From: Bacillota bacterium
Lineage (GTDB): Bacteria > Bacillota > Clostridia > Lachnospirales > Lachnospiraceae
Assembly: GCA_023437715.1 (NCBI GenBank)
Contig: JAEZFK010000004.1
Span: 44,435 to 108,434 of the forward strand
Direction of reading: 5' to 3'
Length of the DNA: 64,000 nucleotides
Shown here in pieces: positions 15,562-24,232 of this stretch (position 1 is its first letter; the number at the start of each line of letters is the position of its first letter). Position numbers and translations under genes: made by a program. Below the pieces are notes generated by a model. It was not told the DNA's origin. It saw only the letters and a program-made list of their open reading frames with translations, and searched no databases.

Positions 15562-17072
15562 GAGTTTTCCGGCTCCTCCTCCTCTGATGACCAGCAGAGG
15601 GCGCATTTTACCGCCCGTTTCCAGCCCTTAACAAGCTTTTTCCGGCGCTCCTCCTCCATCTGGCTGTCAAAGGCCCTGGAAACCCGCCAGTTTTTCTTGA
15701 TCTCTTCCCTGCTCTTCCAGTAGCCCACGGCAAGTCCTGCCAGATATGCTGCGCCCAGAGCCGTGGTTTCAATGCATTCCGGCCGGACAATCTCAGTGTT
15801 TAAGATATCGGACTGGAACTGCAGGAGAAAATTGTTGGCACAGGCTCCGCCGTCCACTCTCAGCTGCTTTAAATGAATGTCGGAATCCTGCTCCATGGCT
15901 TCAATAAGGTCATAGACCTGAAAGGCCATGGATTCCACTGTGGCGCGGATGAACTGCTCCTTGCTGGTTCCCCTGGTCAGCCCCACAACGGTTCCTCTGG
16001 CATACTGGTCCCAGTAAGGGGCCCCCAGCCCAGCAAAGGCCGGAACCACGTAGACGCCGCCCGTATCTTCCACCGCAGCACAGTACTCCTCTGTCTGGGG
16101 AGCGGACCGCACCATGCGCATCTCATCCCTGAGCCACTGTACGGCGGCTCCTGCCACAAAGACGCTGCCTTCCAGGGCGTACTGGATGTTCTCCTGATTG
16201 CTGGCCGCAATGGTGGTCAAAAGCCCGTGCTCCGACTTCACCGCCTTTTCCCCGGTATTCATCAGCAGGAAGCAGCCTGTGCCGTAGGTATTCTTCACCT
16301 CTCCGGCCTCAAAGCAGCACTGGCCGAATAAGGCCGCCTGCTGGTCCCCTGCCGCCCCTGCAATGGGGATCTTTCCGCCCATGACATCGGAGGAGGTGTA
16401 GCCGTAAATGCAGCTTGAGGGCTTCACGTCGGGAAGCATGCATCTGGGAATGCGGAAATAGTTTAAAATCTCTTCGTCCCAGCACTTTTTATGTATGTCA
16501 AAGAGCATGGTTCTGGAAGCGTTGGTGTAATCCGTCACATGGATGCAGCCCTTGGTCAAATTCCAGATGAGCCAGGTATCCACGGTTCCGAAAAGCAGAT
16601 GCCCCTGCTCCGCCCGCTCTCTTGCCCCTTCCACATGGTCCAGAATCCATTCGATCTTGCTGCCGGAAAAATAGGCATCCGGGATCAAGCCCGTCTTGTC
16701 CACGATCATCTTATCCAGGCCGTCATGCTTCAGCCGTTCAATACGGTCCGCAGTCCTGCGGCACTGCCAGACAATGGCATTGTAAACCGGTTCCCCTGTT
16801 TCCTTATCCCAGACCACCGTAGTCTCTCTCTGATTGGTGATGCCGATGGCAGCGATGTCGCTGTAATGGGCCCCGATCTTTCCCATGGCCTCCATGGTCA
16901 CAGAAAGCTGTGAGGACCAGATTTCCATAGGATTATGCTCCACCCAGCCCGGCTTTGGAAAAATCTGAGTGAACTCCTTCTGCGCCGCGCTGCAAAGGTT
17001 CCCCTGCTCATCAAACAAGATACATCTGGAACTTGTCGTGCCCTGGTCTAAGGCAATGACATATTTTCCCAT
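15558..17072 (-). CDS. glpK: Glycerol kinase
   Basis: Phosphorylates glycerol to sn-glycerol-3-phosphate with ATP in the cytoplasm. 504 aa, the normal length. FGGY-family motifs are clear: ALDQGTTSSRCILFDEQG at the N-terminus, the glycerol-binding region GITNQRETTVVWDKETGEP, GTYGTGCFLLMNTG-like phosphate loop in the middle, and GLGAPYWDQYARGTVVGLTRG plus VDGGACANNFLLQFQSDIL toward the C-terminus. Ribosome site GGAAGGA precedes ATG 17072. No glycerol facilitator gene is found in the window. Its own promoter and a leader terminator (17137-17189) precede it, so it is probably controlled by GlpP as in Bacillus. Confidence 0.96.
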   Translation of the reverse strand: MGKYVIALDQGTTSSRCILFDEQGNLCSAAQKEFTQIFPKPGWVEHNPMEIWSSQLSVTMEAMGKIGAHYSDIAAIGITNQRETTVVWDKETGEPVYNAIVWQCRRTADRIERLKHDGLDKMIVDKTGLIPDAYFSGSKIEWILDHVEGARERAEQGHLLFGTVDTWLIWNLTKGCIHVTDYTNASRTMLFDIHKKCWDEEILNYFRIPRCMLPDVKPSSCIYGYTSSDVMGGKIPIAGAAGDQQAALFGQCCFEAGEVKNTYGTGCFLLMNTGEKAVKSEHGLLTTIAASNQENIQYALEGSVFVAGAAVQWLRDEMRMVRSAPQTEEYCAAVEDTGGVYVVPAFAGLGAPYWDQYARGTVVGLTRGTSKEQFIRATVESMAFQVYDLIEAMEQDSDIHLKQLRVDGGACANNFLLQFQSDILNTEIVRPECIETTALGAAYLAGLAVGYWKSREEIKKNWRVSRAFDSQMEEERRKKLVKGWKRAVKCALCWSSEEEEPENS

Positions 17073-17136
17073 AATTCCTTCCCCTTCCGATATTTTCTTT
17101 GACTTTCTTTATGACTTGTTAATTTTTTATCAATCC

Positions 17137-17189
17137 ATAAAGAAAGAGCCATGGAAATGAACGGTTCCCCGCACTCATCACCTGGCTCT
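17137..17189 (-). terminator. Leader terminator of glpK, probable GlpP target
   Basis: Minus strand: AGAGCCA and TGGCTCT form the stem with a ~31-nt loop, followed by TTCTTT. It lies about 30-80 nt after the expected start of transcription and 65 nt before the glpK start codon, where only an attenuator makes sense. Confidence 0.72.
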
Positions 17190-17211
17190 GTCATCTCTTA
17201 GGCTGCTTATT
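17183..17211 (-). promoter_or_regulatory. glpK leader motif shared with the GlpA-like operon
   Basis: 29-nt block beginning AATAAG and ending in the terminator arm AGAGCCA; ungapped match of about 21/29 to 15492-15520. Candidate GlpP binding or antiterminator element. Confidence 0.65.
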
Positions 17212-17224
17212 TTATATATGCTTA

Positions 17225-17253
17225 ATAGTAACATGATACAAAAAGTATGTCAA
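17225..17253 (-). promoter_or_regulatory. Sigma-A promoter of glpK
   Basis: Minus strand: perfect TTGACA (17253-17248), 17-bp spacer, TACTAT (17230-17225). Expected start of transcription near 17218. Confidence 0.8.
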
Positions 17254-17300
17254 TATTTCACAATTATTATTTAATTTTGTACATGGCTGAACTCAACACC

Positions 17301-19907
17301 TTAATGAAAGCTCTCCCTCACCGTCTTAAACGCCTGAATCACCAGGGTAGGGATCAATGCAAATATGAAAATGGTCACAAACTGCCTGGCATTTAAATCT
17401 GCCACGCAGAAAAAGGTATGTAATCCGGGAATAAAAAGCACCGCTCCCAAAAGAACCGCCCCCGCCTCAAAAGCCATAATGCTCCATAAGTTGCTTCTCA
17501 ACCCTATCTTTAAGATGGAATGGCCGCTGCGGCAGTTAAAGCCGTGGAACAGACGGGCCAGGGTAAGGGTGGAAAAGGCCATGGTGCTGGCCGCCACCTC
17601 GCTTCCCGTAATCAGCCCGGTGTGGTAGGAAGCCATGGTGCATATGGCGATTAACGCCCCCTGGAAAAGAATCTGCATGACAAAACGCTTTGTCAGTATC
17701 CCCTCCCTGGGATTTCTGGGCTTCTGGGCCAGAAGGTCGGCCTCCGCCTTTTCCATGCCTATGGCAATGGCCGGCAGGGAATCGGTCAGAAGGTTGATGA
17801 ACAAAAGATGCACCGGAGCAAAGGGCGTGGGCAGGGCCAGGAAAGAGGTGTATAAAACACAGAGAATCCCCGCCATATTTCCCGACAGCAGGAATTTAAT
17901 GGCGTTGCGGATGTTCCGGTAAACGTTCCGGCCGTTTGCCACCGCCTTAATGATGGTGGCAAAGTTGTCATCCGTAAGAATCATGGCAGAAGCATCCTTT
18001 GATACTTCTGTCCCCATTCTCCCCATGGCAACGCCGATATCGGCCTGCTTTAAGGCCGGAGCGTCATTTACCCCGTCTCCTGTCATGGCGACGATATTGC
18101 CTTTCCTCTGCCAGGCACGGACAATCCTCAGCTTATGCTCGGGGGAAACCCTGGCATAGACGCTGATGCTCTCCAGCCTCCGGTCCAGTTCCTCCTCCTT
18201 CATGTCGTCCAGCTCCGGACCGCTGACCGCTAGATCCCCTTCTTCCAGAATGCCGATCTTTTCCGCAATGGCGGAGGCCGTGATCTTGTGGTCCCCTGTA
18301 ATCATAACCGGCCGGATGCCTGCCCTGCGGGCATTTAAGACCGCTCCCTTAGTCTCCGGGCGGGGCGGATCCATCATGGCGATCATTCCCAGGAAAATAA
18401 AGCCTTCCTCAGATTTTTCCGTAAGCCTTTCTTCCTCGCTCATATTCCGGCAGACAAAGGTCAGAACCCGGAGACCCTGCCTGGAAAAATCCATATTCTG
18501 CTCCATCAAGGCCTGCCGGTCTCCGTCCCTTATGGCGCGGACACCCTCTCCTGTCCATATATGGGTGATGCGGGGAAGCAGCACATCCACCGCCCCCTTG
18601 GTAAACAGAACCCGTTTTCCGTCAATCCGGTGAAGGGTGCTCATAAGCTTTCGCCTGGAATCAAAGGGAAGCTCTCCCACCCTGGGGTAATGATACCTCA
18701 TGGCTTCCCCTTCCAGTCCGGAACGCTCCGCCATCTGGATTAAGGCCGATTCCGTGGGATCGCCTAAAAGCTTTCCGTTTACATAGCCGGAATCATTGTT
18801 TAAAACCGCGTCATACAGCAGATACTTATGTACCGGAAAGTCAGGATTTAAAAGCTCCGGGGGATACAGGCGGTTATTGACGTAAACCTGCTGGACCGTC
18901 ATGCGGTTCTGGGTAAGGGTCCCCGTTTTATCGGAACAGATGACGGAAACGCAGCCTAAGCTCTCCACGGCCTTTAAATCCTTTATGATGGCATTTTCCC
19001 CTGCCATCTTCTGTGTTCCCATGGCCTGGACGATGGTAACGATGGAGCTTAGAGCCTCGGGAATGGCCGCAACTGCCAGGGCTACGGCAAACATCAGGGA
19101 GTCCAGAATGGGCATCCGCCGGTAAAGGCTCAGGCCGAAAACCACGGCACAGATAACAAGAATTCCTGCTGCCAGCCTGCTTCCAAACTGGTCTAGGTTC
19201 ACCTGGAGAGGAGTCTTCTTTTCCCCTGCGTCATTCATCAGGGAGGCGATGCGGCCGATCTCCGTACTCATACCTGTCCCTGTCACCAGCACCTTTGCCC
19301 GTCCGGAAGCCACAAGGGAACCGGAAAACACCATATTGGACTGCTCTGCCAGAGGCACTTTTTCCGCCCGCAGCCTTCCCGTCCGTTTTTCCACGTTAAA
19401 GGATTCCCCTGTCAGAGAGCTCTCATTTACCAGAAGGGAATAATTTTCCAGGATGCGGCCATCGGCCGCAATCATGTCCCCCGCCTCTAAAAGCAGAATG
19501 TCCCCCGGCACAATTTCCGCGGATAAAACCTCCTGCTGCTTTCCGTCCCTTAACACCCAGGCTACAGGCGCGGACAAGGCCATTAAGCTGTCTAAGGACT
19601 TTTCTGCTTTCTGATGCTCCACAGTGCCTAACACCGCATTCATCAGAAGAACTGCAAAAATAACCGCGGTGCTCTCCACATCGCCGGAAATCATGGAGAT
19701 AACCGCTGCTATAATCAGGATGATGACCAGAAGGTCTTTGAATTGGTCCAGAAATACCTGAAAGGCGCTTTTCCGTTTCGCCTTTTTTAATGTATTGGGC
19801 CCATAAACCTGCCTGCGCCTCAAGATTTCCCCGGAATCCAGTCCATTTCGGTCCGCCTGGAAATGTGCCAGGACCTCATCCTCTGATAAACGAAACCATT
19901 CTTCCAT
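17301..19907 (-). CDS. Calcium-type P-type ATPase (PMCA/SERCA-like)
   Basis: Membrane ATPase of 868 aa that probably exports Ca2+ or a similar divalent cation. Domain order: N-terminal cation-ATPase region (WFRLSEDEVLAHF), two membrane helices, actuator domain with the TGES loop (SSLTGESFNVEK), helix M4 with AAIPEALSSIVTIV, phosphorylation site CSDKTGTLTQNRMTV, hinge MTGDGVNDAPALKQADIGVAMG, then six C-terminal helices. In the M4 motif Ala replaces the usual Gly (PEAL rather than PEGL), which may tune ion selectivity. I chose ATG 19907, seven bases after AAGGAG; the upstream ATG at 19925 lacks a site. It is monocistronic and divergent from luxS. Confidence 0.92.
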   Translation of the reverse strand: MEEWFRLSEDEVLAHFQADRNGLDSGEILRRRQVYGPNTLKKAKRKSAFQVFLDQFKDLLVIILIIAAVISMISGDVESTAVIFAVLLMNAVLGTVEHQKAEKSLDSLMALSAPVAWVLRDGKQQEVLSAEIVPGDILLLEAGDMIAADGRILENYSLLVNESSLTGESFNVEKRTGRLRAEKVPLAEQSNMVFSGSLVASGRAKVLVTGTGMSTEIGRIASLMNDAGEKKTPLQVNLDQFGSRLAAGILVICAVVFGLSLYRRMPILDSLMFAVALAVAAIPEALSSIVTIVQAMGTQKMAGENAIIKDLKAVESLGCVSVICSDKTGTLTQNRMTVQQVYVNNRLYPPELLNPDFPVHKYLLYDAVLNNDSGYVNGKLLGDPTESALIQMAERSGLEGEAMRYHYPRVGELPFDSRRKLMSTLHRIDGKRVLFTKGAVDVLLPRITHIWTGEGVRAIRDGDRQALMEQNMDFSRQGLRVLTFVCRNMSEEERLTEKSEEGFIFLGMIAMMDPPRPETKGAVLNARRAGIRPVMITGDHKITASAIAEKIGILEEGDLAVSGPELDDMKEEELDRRLESISVYARVSPEHKLRIVRAWQRKGNIVAMTGDGVNDAPALKQADIGVAMGRMGTEVSKDASAMILTDDNFATIIKAVANGRNVYRNIRNAIKFLLSGNMAGILCVLYTSFLALPTPFAPVHLLFINLLTDSLPAIAIGMEKAEADLLAQKPRNPREGILTKRFVMQILFQGALIAICTMASYHTGLITGSEVAASTMAFSTLTLARLFHGFNCRSGHSILKIGLRSNLWSIMAFEAGAVLLGAVLFIPGLHTFFCVADLNARQFVTIFIFALIPTLVIQAFKTVRESFH

Positions 19908-19976
19908 TTTGACGCTCCTTCCCATTTCTCCTACTATGGTATGAAGCGTTGATAGAATTTCATGAATGATTTTCAG

Positions 19977-20005
19977 TTGCAGGCTGAGGGGTTTTTGATT
20001 ATAAT
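19977..20005 (+). promoter_or_regulatory. Promoter of luxS
   Basis: TTGCAG (19977-19982), 17-bp spacer, perfect TATAAT (20000-20005). Predicts a 5' leader of about 195 nt that contains the structured element 20017-20136. Confidence 0.65.
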
Positions 20006-20016
20006 GTGAATTACAA

Positions 20017-20136
20017 GTTCAGACATGAAGAAATATTTGTGAGATTGGGCATTAGGGAGCTCGCTCACTAATGCCCAATTTCGCAAATATTTCTATAGGG
20101 CGGACGCCCGCCAAATTATGAATGGCATGTCTGAAC
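20017..20136 (+). ncRNA. Structured 120-nt leader element upstream of luxS
   Basis: Terminal inverted repeats GTTCAGACAT (20017-20026) and ATGTCTGAAC (20127-20136) close a domain that holds a 66-nt hairpin (20029-20094) and a small GC hairpin (20098-20109). The long hairpin has 27 consecutive pairs, two of which are G-U if read as plus-strand RNA and would be A-C mismatches on the other strand. No U-tract follows, so it is not a simple terminator. It could be a cis-regulatory RNA of luxS or an inserted palindromic repeat. It matches no riboswitch consensus I know. Confidence 0.5.
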
Positions 20137-20147
20137 CCCCGCCCCCG

Positions 20148-20185
20148 CCAACATTCTATCTTTTATCCAACATTCTATCTTTTAT
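20148..20185 (+). repeat. 19-bp tandem duplication before the luxS ribosome site
   Basis: CCAACATTCTATCTTTTAT occurs twice back to back (20148-20166 and 20167-20185) with no differences. The second copy runs into the AAAGGAAA ribosome site of luxS. Confidence 0.9.
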
Positions 20186-20205
20186 AAAGAAAGGAAATAA
20201 AACAC

Positions 20206-20688
20206 ATGGAAAAAATCACAAGCTTCACCATCAACCACTTAAAACTCCTCCCAGGCATCTACGTATCCCGCAAGGACCAGGCCGGAGACTCCGTCATCAC
20301 CACCTTTGACATCCGCATGACCCGTCCCAACTTCGAGCCTGTCATGAATACTGCGGAGATTCACACCATCGAGCATCTGGGAGCCACCTTCCTGCGCAAC
20401 CACCCGTCCTACGGTTCCAAGGTCCTCTACTTCGGGCCCATGGGATGCCGCACCGGCTTCTACCTCCTTCTTTCCGGAGATTACAAATCCAGGGATATCG
20501 TACCTCTGATTACGGAAATGTACGAATTCATCCGGGATTTCGAGGATGAAGTGCCCGGCGCGGCTGCAAGGGACTGCGGCAATTATCTGGATATGAATCT
20601 GGGAATGGCCAGATACTTAGCCGGAAAGTTCTTAGACTTCGTGCTGTACGGCATCGATGACTCCCATCTTATTTATCCTGAGAATTAG
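20206..20688 (+). CDS. luxS: S-ribosylhomocysteine lyase
   Basis: Cleaves S-ribosylhomocysteine to homocysteine and the autoinducer-2 precursor DPD. 160 aa, the normal length. The metal site HTIEH (His53, His57) and the third ligand Cys124 (ARDCGNYLDMN) are present, as is the catalytic Cys81 in GPMGCRTGFYL. ATG 20206 follows AAAGGAAA. The 3' end overlaps the convergent beta-helix lipoprotein gene by 20 bp, so the two transcripts are antisense at their ends. The unusual structured leader is described separately. Confidence 0.96.
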   Translation: MEKITSFTINHLKLLPGIYVSRKDQAGDSVITTFDIRMTRPNFEPVMNTAEIHTIEHLGATFLRNHPSYGSKVLYFGPMGCRTGFYLLLSGDYKSRDIVPLITEMYEFIRDFEDEVPGAAARDCGNYLDMNLGMARYLAGKFLDFVLYGIDDSHLIYPEN

Positions 20689-22573
20689 TTCCATCCTTTG
20701 GGGCCCGGCCTCCGAAGCCGGCCCCGCCTGAGGTTAGGTTAGAGGTTACAACAGATTCCAAAGTCAGTTCCGCGCTCTCCGTTCCTGCGGTAAGGGTATA
20801 GACGCCGCCCTCTTTCAGCTCCGGGCTGCTGACCACCACGGTGTTATACTGCTTCTCAGGCGTCCAGCTTGCAAGAACCTTCCCCTCTTCATCCGTAAGG
20901 GTGATGGGAGTTCCGGCTTCCTGGGTTCCTGAAAAGCTGTGTGCAATGGAGTACTGGGTGGAGGAATCACCAAAGCCCTGGGCCATCCCTGCGCTTCCTG
21001 CGGCGATTACCGTGCCTCCTGTTATGATCCCATCCCCGTTATAGTCTATGGCGCTGTTGGCGCCGTTTTCCGAGCCGCTCACATAGACCGTTCCGCCGGA
21101 TATGGTCATGCTGCCGTTAGAATCCAGCCCATCTCCTTCCGCATCCACCGTAAGGGTGCCGCCTGTTATCTTAATATAGGCATCGGCGTCATTTCCCATG
21201 GAGCCACCGCCACCGCCGCCAGGGCCCATTCCATTTCCAAATCCCATTCCGCCCTGTCTGCCGCCTGATGGCCTTTGAACATTCTGGGCGCTGCCGTCGG
21301 ATGTGGTTTCGCCGGATTCTGCAGCTGCTTCCGTGGTTTCTCCCGTCCTGCCGCCATTTCCCCGGCCATCCTGCGGAGGCTGAGGCATGCCAGTCTGACT
21401 TTCCCCATCTGCCCCGCCATTCTCTCCTCCAGGGAACTGACCTTCCTGAGGCTGGCCTCCGCCCTGTGCTCCCTGATCACTGGAAGCGTCCGGATCAGCC
21501 GCATTTACGCCGTCATCCGTGGCCTTAATGGTTATATCGCCGCCGTTTACCGTAACCCGGTGTCCCTCCATTCCCTCGTAGCAGCTCACTGCATTCAAGG
21601 TTCCGCCGTTTATTACAACATCCTGATCTGCATGAAATGCATCGTCGCCGGTCTCCACCGTAATGGTTCCGCCGTCTATTACAAGACTGCCGCCTGCGTG
21701 GAATGCGTCATCCTCAGACTTTATGGTAAAGGTTCCGCCTGCCACGTAAATATTTCCCAGGGTGGTATCATCCTCATTTTCAGACTTTACGGCCTTTCCC
21801 TGTGTCGTAAGCTGGAAAGTCCCGTCTGCGATTTTCACTCCATCCTTTCCTGACAGGCACTGGGATACTGCGTCAATGGTAAGAGTCCCGCCTGTAACTG
21901 CCAGAGTATCCTTTGATACAATCCCATGCTTATAATTGGCATCAATCTCCAGAGTTCCATTCCCATTAACGGTCAGATCCGACTTACTGAAAATCACTCC
22001 ATCCACCGTATTGTCATCCGTATCCGTATACTGGGTTCCGCCGCTCAGCTTGCTGGTGCTTCCGTCAGCCAGGGTCACAAAGACCTTATCCGCTGATTTT
22101 ACATAAATGGCCGCACTGGTTTCACAATGGATGTCCGCATCCTTTAATACAATCTGAACCTTATCCGTATCCGCCCCGTCCACGATGATCTGTCCGTCCT
22201 CCAGGGTTCCTGTGACTATGTAGGTTCCTTCCCCGCTTATGGTCACCGTACTGCCGGAAACGCTTACATGATCCCCCTGGACCTCCGCCTGACTCCCATT
22301 TAAAGTGATCTTCGCTGCGTCGCTTTCAGAATAGCTTCCATCCTTATCCCGGTCTGAAAACTCCGTGTCCACCTTGGAATTGGACAGGGCCTCTCCCGTA
22401 GTGCTTTCCGTATTCCCGCCGCTCTCTTCACTCCCGGCGCTTTCCGTGCTCTCCGAAGCCGTCCCTGTCTGGGATGTGTTCTTAGCCCCGCAGCCGGAGA
22501 TACTTATCATGGCCAGCATGACGGCCAGAATGACAGCCGTTGCCCTGCCTTTTCGAAATTGTTTCTTTGTCAT
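20669..22573 (-). CDS. Beta-helix carbohydrate-binding-domain lipoprotein (Cthe_2159-like)
   Basis: Exported lipoprotein of 634 aa. The signal peptide ends in the lipobox ISG-Cys. A Ser/Thr/Glu-rich linker follows, then many short repeats of the form VNGNGTLEI, VTGGTLTID, VINGGTLNA and ISGGTVYVS that build a right-handed parallel beta-helix, as in the Cthe_2159-type carbohydrate-binding family. Gly/Pro-rich low-complexity stretches split the helix in the second half. The chosen start ATG 22573 has GGAGG eight bases upstream, and its A overlaps the stop codon of DUF4956 (TAATG), so the two are coupled. Genes of this family co-occur with VTC and DUF4956 genes; it probably acts on or binds a cell-surface polymer, but the ligand is unknown. 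Confidence 0.8.
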   Translation of the reverse strand: MTKKQFRKGRATAVILAVMLAMISISGCGAKNTSQTGTASESTESAGSEESGGNTESTTGEALSNSKVDTEFSDRDKDGSYSESDAAKITLNGSQAEVQGDHVSVSGSTVTISGEGTYIVTGTLEDGQIIVDGADTDKVQIVLKDADIHCETSAAIYVKSADKVFVTLADGSTSKLSGGTQYTDTDDNTVDGVIFSKSDLTVNGNGTLEIDANYKHGIVSKDTLAVTGGTLTIDAVSQCLSGKDGVKIADGTFQLTTQGKAVKSENEDDTTLGNIYVAGGTFTIKSEDDAFHAGGSLVIDGGTITVETGDDAFHADQDVVINGGTLNAVSCYEGMEGHRVTVNGGDITIKATDDGVNAADPDASSDQGAQGGGQPQEGQFPGGENGGADGESQTGMPQPPQDGRGNGGRTGETTEAAAESGETTSDGSAQNVQRPSGGRQGGMGFGNGMGPGGGGGGSMGNDADAYIKITGGTLTVDAEGDGLDSNGSMTISGGTVYVSGSENGANSAIDYNGDGIITGGTVIAAGSAGMAQGFGDSSTQYSIAHSFSGTQEAGTPITLTDEEGKVLASWTPEKQYNTVVVSSPELKEGGVYTLTAGTESAELTLESVVTSNLTSGGAGFGGRAPKDGTNSQDK

Positions 22574-23262
22574 TATAATTCCTCCTTGCCGCTTAAGGGC
22601 CTGCCCAAAAAGATTTCCAGATTGCCGTTCCGGCATCTTAAATCATCAATCAGTTTCTTCTCTTCCTTTGAATTTTTAAGGGATACCTCATAATCCAGCT
22701 TATAAAGGCTGCCCATATTGGTGGTCTTCACCTGTTTTAAGTCCCATTTCTTTAAATACTGCTCAAAAAGTCCGTCAAATACCGTAGTATAATCCAGAGA
22801 TTCCGGAATGGTAATGCGAAGCACCCGGATGTCTCCGTTCTGCTGCCCGAACCGGCTGGTAGAAAGCAGGATTCCAGCCCCTCCTACGATCAGCACAAAG
22901 AGAATTGCTATCCCTATGTATCCCATTCCCGTGGCAAGCCCTACGGCCATGGCCTGGAAAATGCTGCTGATCTCTTCGGCCCTTCCCGGAACGGAGCGGA
23001 AACGCACCAGGGAGAAAGCACCCATGACAGCCACTCCTGTCCCCAGATTTCCATTTACCAGCATAATGACCATCTGTACGATGGCGGGCATGAGGGCCAG
23101 GGTCACGGTAAAGCCCTTGGTGTAAGTATTCCGGTACATAAATACCCCGGCAATGAGAAGCCCCAGCACCAGAGAGACAGCGGTGCATATCAGAAAGGTG
23201 CCGGTTGAAAAGACCTCCGTTGTTTCCGTTATTAAAATTGATTGAAACCATGAATTAAGCAC
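22573..23262 (-). CDS. DUF4956 membrane protein
   Basis: Integral membrane protein of 229 aa with about four hydrophobic segments in the first 140 residues, followed by a soluble domain (about 150-229). The stretch MGAFSLVRFRSVPGRAEEISSIFQAMA is typical of DUF4956. It overlaps the VTC gene by 8 bp upstream and the lipoprotein gene by one base downstream. The three are one tight operon. The family has no proven function; it is a plausible membrane partner of the VTC-type polymerase. Confidence 0.88.
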   Translation of the reverse strand: MLNSWFQSILITETTEVFSTGTFLICTAVSLVLGLLIAGVFMYRNTYTKGFTVTLALMPAIVQMVIMLVNGNLGTGVAVMGAFSLVRFRSVPGRAEEISSIFQAMAVGLATGMGYIGIAILFVLIVGGAGILLSTSRFGQQNGDIRVLRITIPESLDYTTVFDGLFEQYLKKWDLKQVKTTNMGSLYKLDYEVSLKNSKEEKKLIDDLRCRNGNLEIFLGRPLSGKEEL

Positions 23263-23983
23263 AATTTTCTCCTCCTTTATTTTGTAATTTCATCATTGTC
23301 TGAGTCATATAGGCCTGGCCGTATTTGGAAAAGGAAGCCGGGTAAATTTTCAGCTCATCGAGAATATCTCCAAGCCACAGAGGCATGGCTCCCGCAAGCT
23401 TGATTTCCATGAGGCAGCCTCCCGGCTCCAAAATGGAATTTCCCCATACCCCCTTGTCAAGATTCAAGGCCCCGTCTCTCCAGAGGATATTTCCGTCAAG
23501 GGTCAGCCGCAGCTCTTCATCCTCGATTCCATACATGGCGATCCGGTCATAGGATATGTACATGGCCGGGATCACCCCCTTATAATAATCCAGAAACCAG
23601 TCGATCTCCCGGAGCACCTGGCTGTCTTTCCCAGGCTTTTTCCCGCGGTATAAATAATCCTCCGCTTCCTCAAGGGTCATATCCTCCCTGCGCTTGTATA
23701 CAATGCCCTTATACTTCTTTTTCAATTCCAGGAATACGGTATCCCCGGCCTTTGGAACACCATAGCTTCTCAGCCTCAGTTTTTCCTTATATACCGGCTT
23801 TTCCAGAGACTCCCGGATCAGCCTGGAATCCGGGGTGTCAAAATAAATATTGCTGATGGTGGACTTTCCGTACCGGTCCACCGCCATTTTCCCTTCCAGT
23901 CTTTTCTTAAGTTCCCGGTACTGCACCGGATCTAACAGGTATTTTATTTCAACCCGCTTAAATGTCATTTGAAATCCGCTCAT
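23255..23983 (-). CDS. VTC-domain protein, polyphosphate-polymerase family
   Basis: Soluble CYTH-like tunnel-fold protein of 242 aa. The motifs FKRVEIKYLLD, ISNIYFDTPDSRLIRESL, YKEKLRLRSYG and FLELKKKYKGIVYKRR give the basic and acidic residues that line the tunnel in VTC polyphosphate polymerases. Yeast Vtc4 makes polyphosphate from ATP; bacterial members in this operon context have not been proven to do so. The start ATG 23983 follows AAGGAGG. As first gene of a three-gene operon, it suggests synthesis or modification of an anionic or surface polymer. Confidence 0.87.
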   Translation of the reverse strand: MSGFQMTFKRVEIKYLLDPVQYRELKKRLEGKMAVDRYGKSTISNIYFDTPDSRLIRESLEKPVYKEKLRLRSYGVPKAGDTVFLELKKKYKGIVYKRREDMTLEEAEDYLYRGKKPGKDSQVLREIDWFLDYYKGVIPAMYISYDRIAMYGIEDEELRLTLDGNILWRDGALNLDKGVWGNSILEPGGCLMEIKLAGAMPLWLGDILDELKIYPASFSKYGQAYMTQTMMKLQNKGGENCA

Positions 23984-24232
23984 AGGTATACCTCCTTAAC
24001 TGATTTTTTACCTTTTCTTTACAGGAAGTATACCGGGCAAACCTTAAAAAAACTTGAAAGAATGGGATGTTCACAGTTCTTTCACAACCTGTTGATAGGA
24101 GAACGCCCGGAGAGAGGGCATATGGGAAAAATGATGCGGAGAATTAGGAAGGTATTGATGGAAGGATTGCGAAGATGAAATGAATGTGATAGCATGTTGA
24201 ATATACAATTTATTTTTAAAAAGGAGAACGCA

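Noticed and set aside
17365..18633. Several plus-strand frames within the P-type ATPase gene.
   Set aside because: Antisense shadows of a clear P-type ATPase reading frame.
21166..21853. Overlapping frames on both strands in the beta-helix lipoprotein gene.
   Set aside because: Arise from the repetitive Gly/Thr-rich codons; no starts with ribosome sites.
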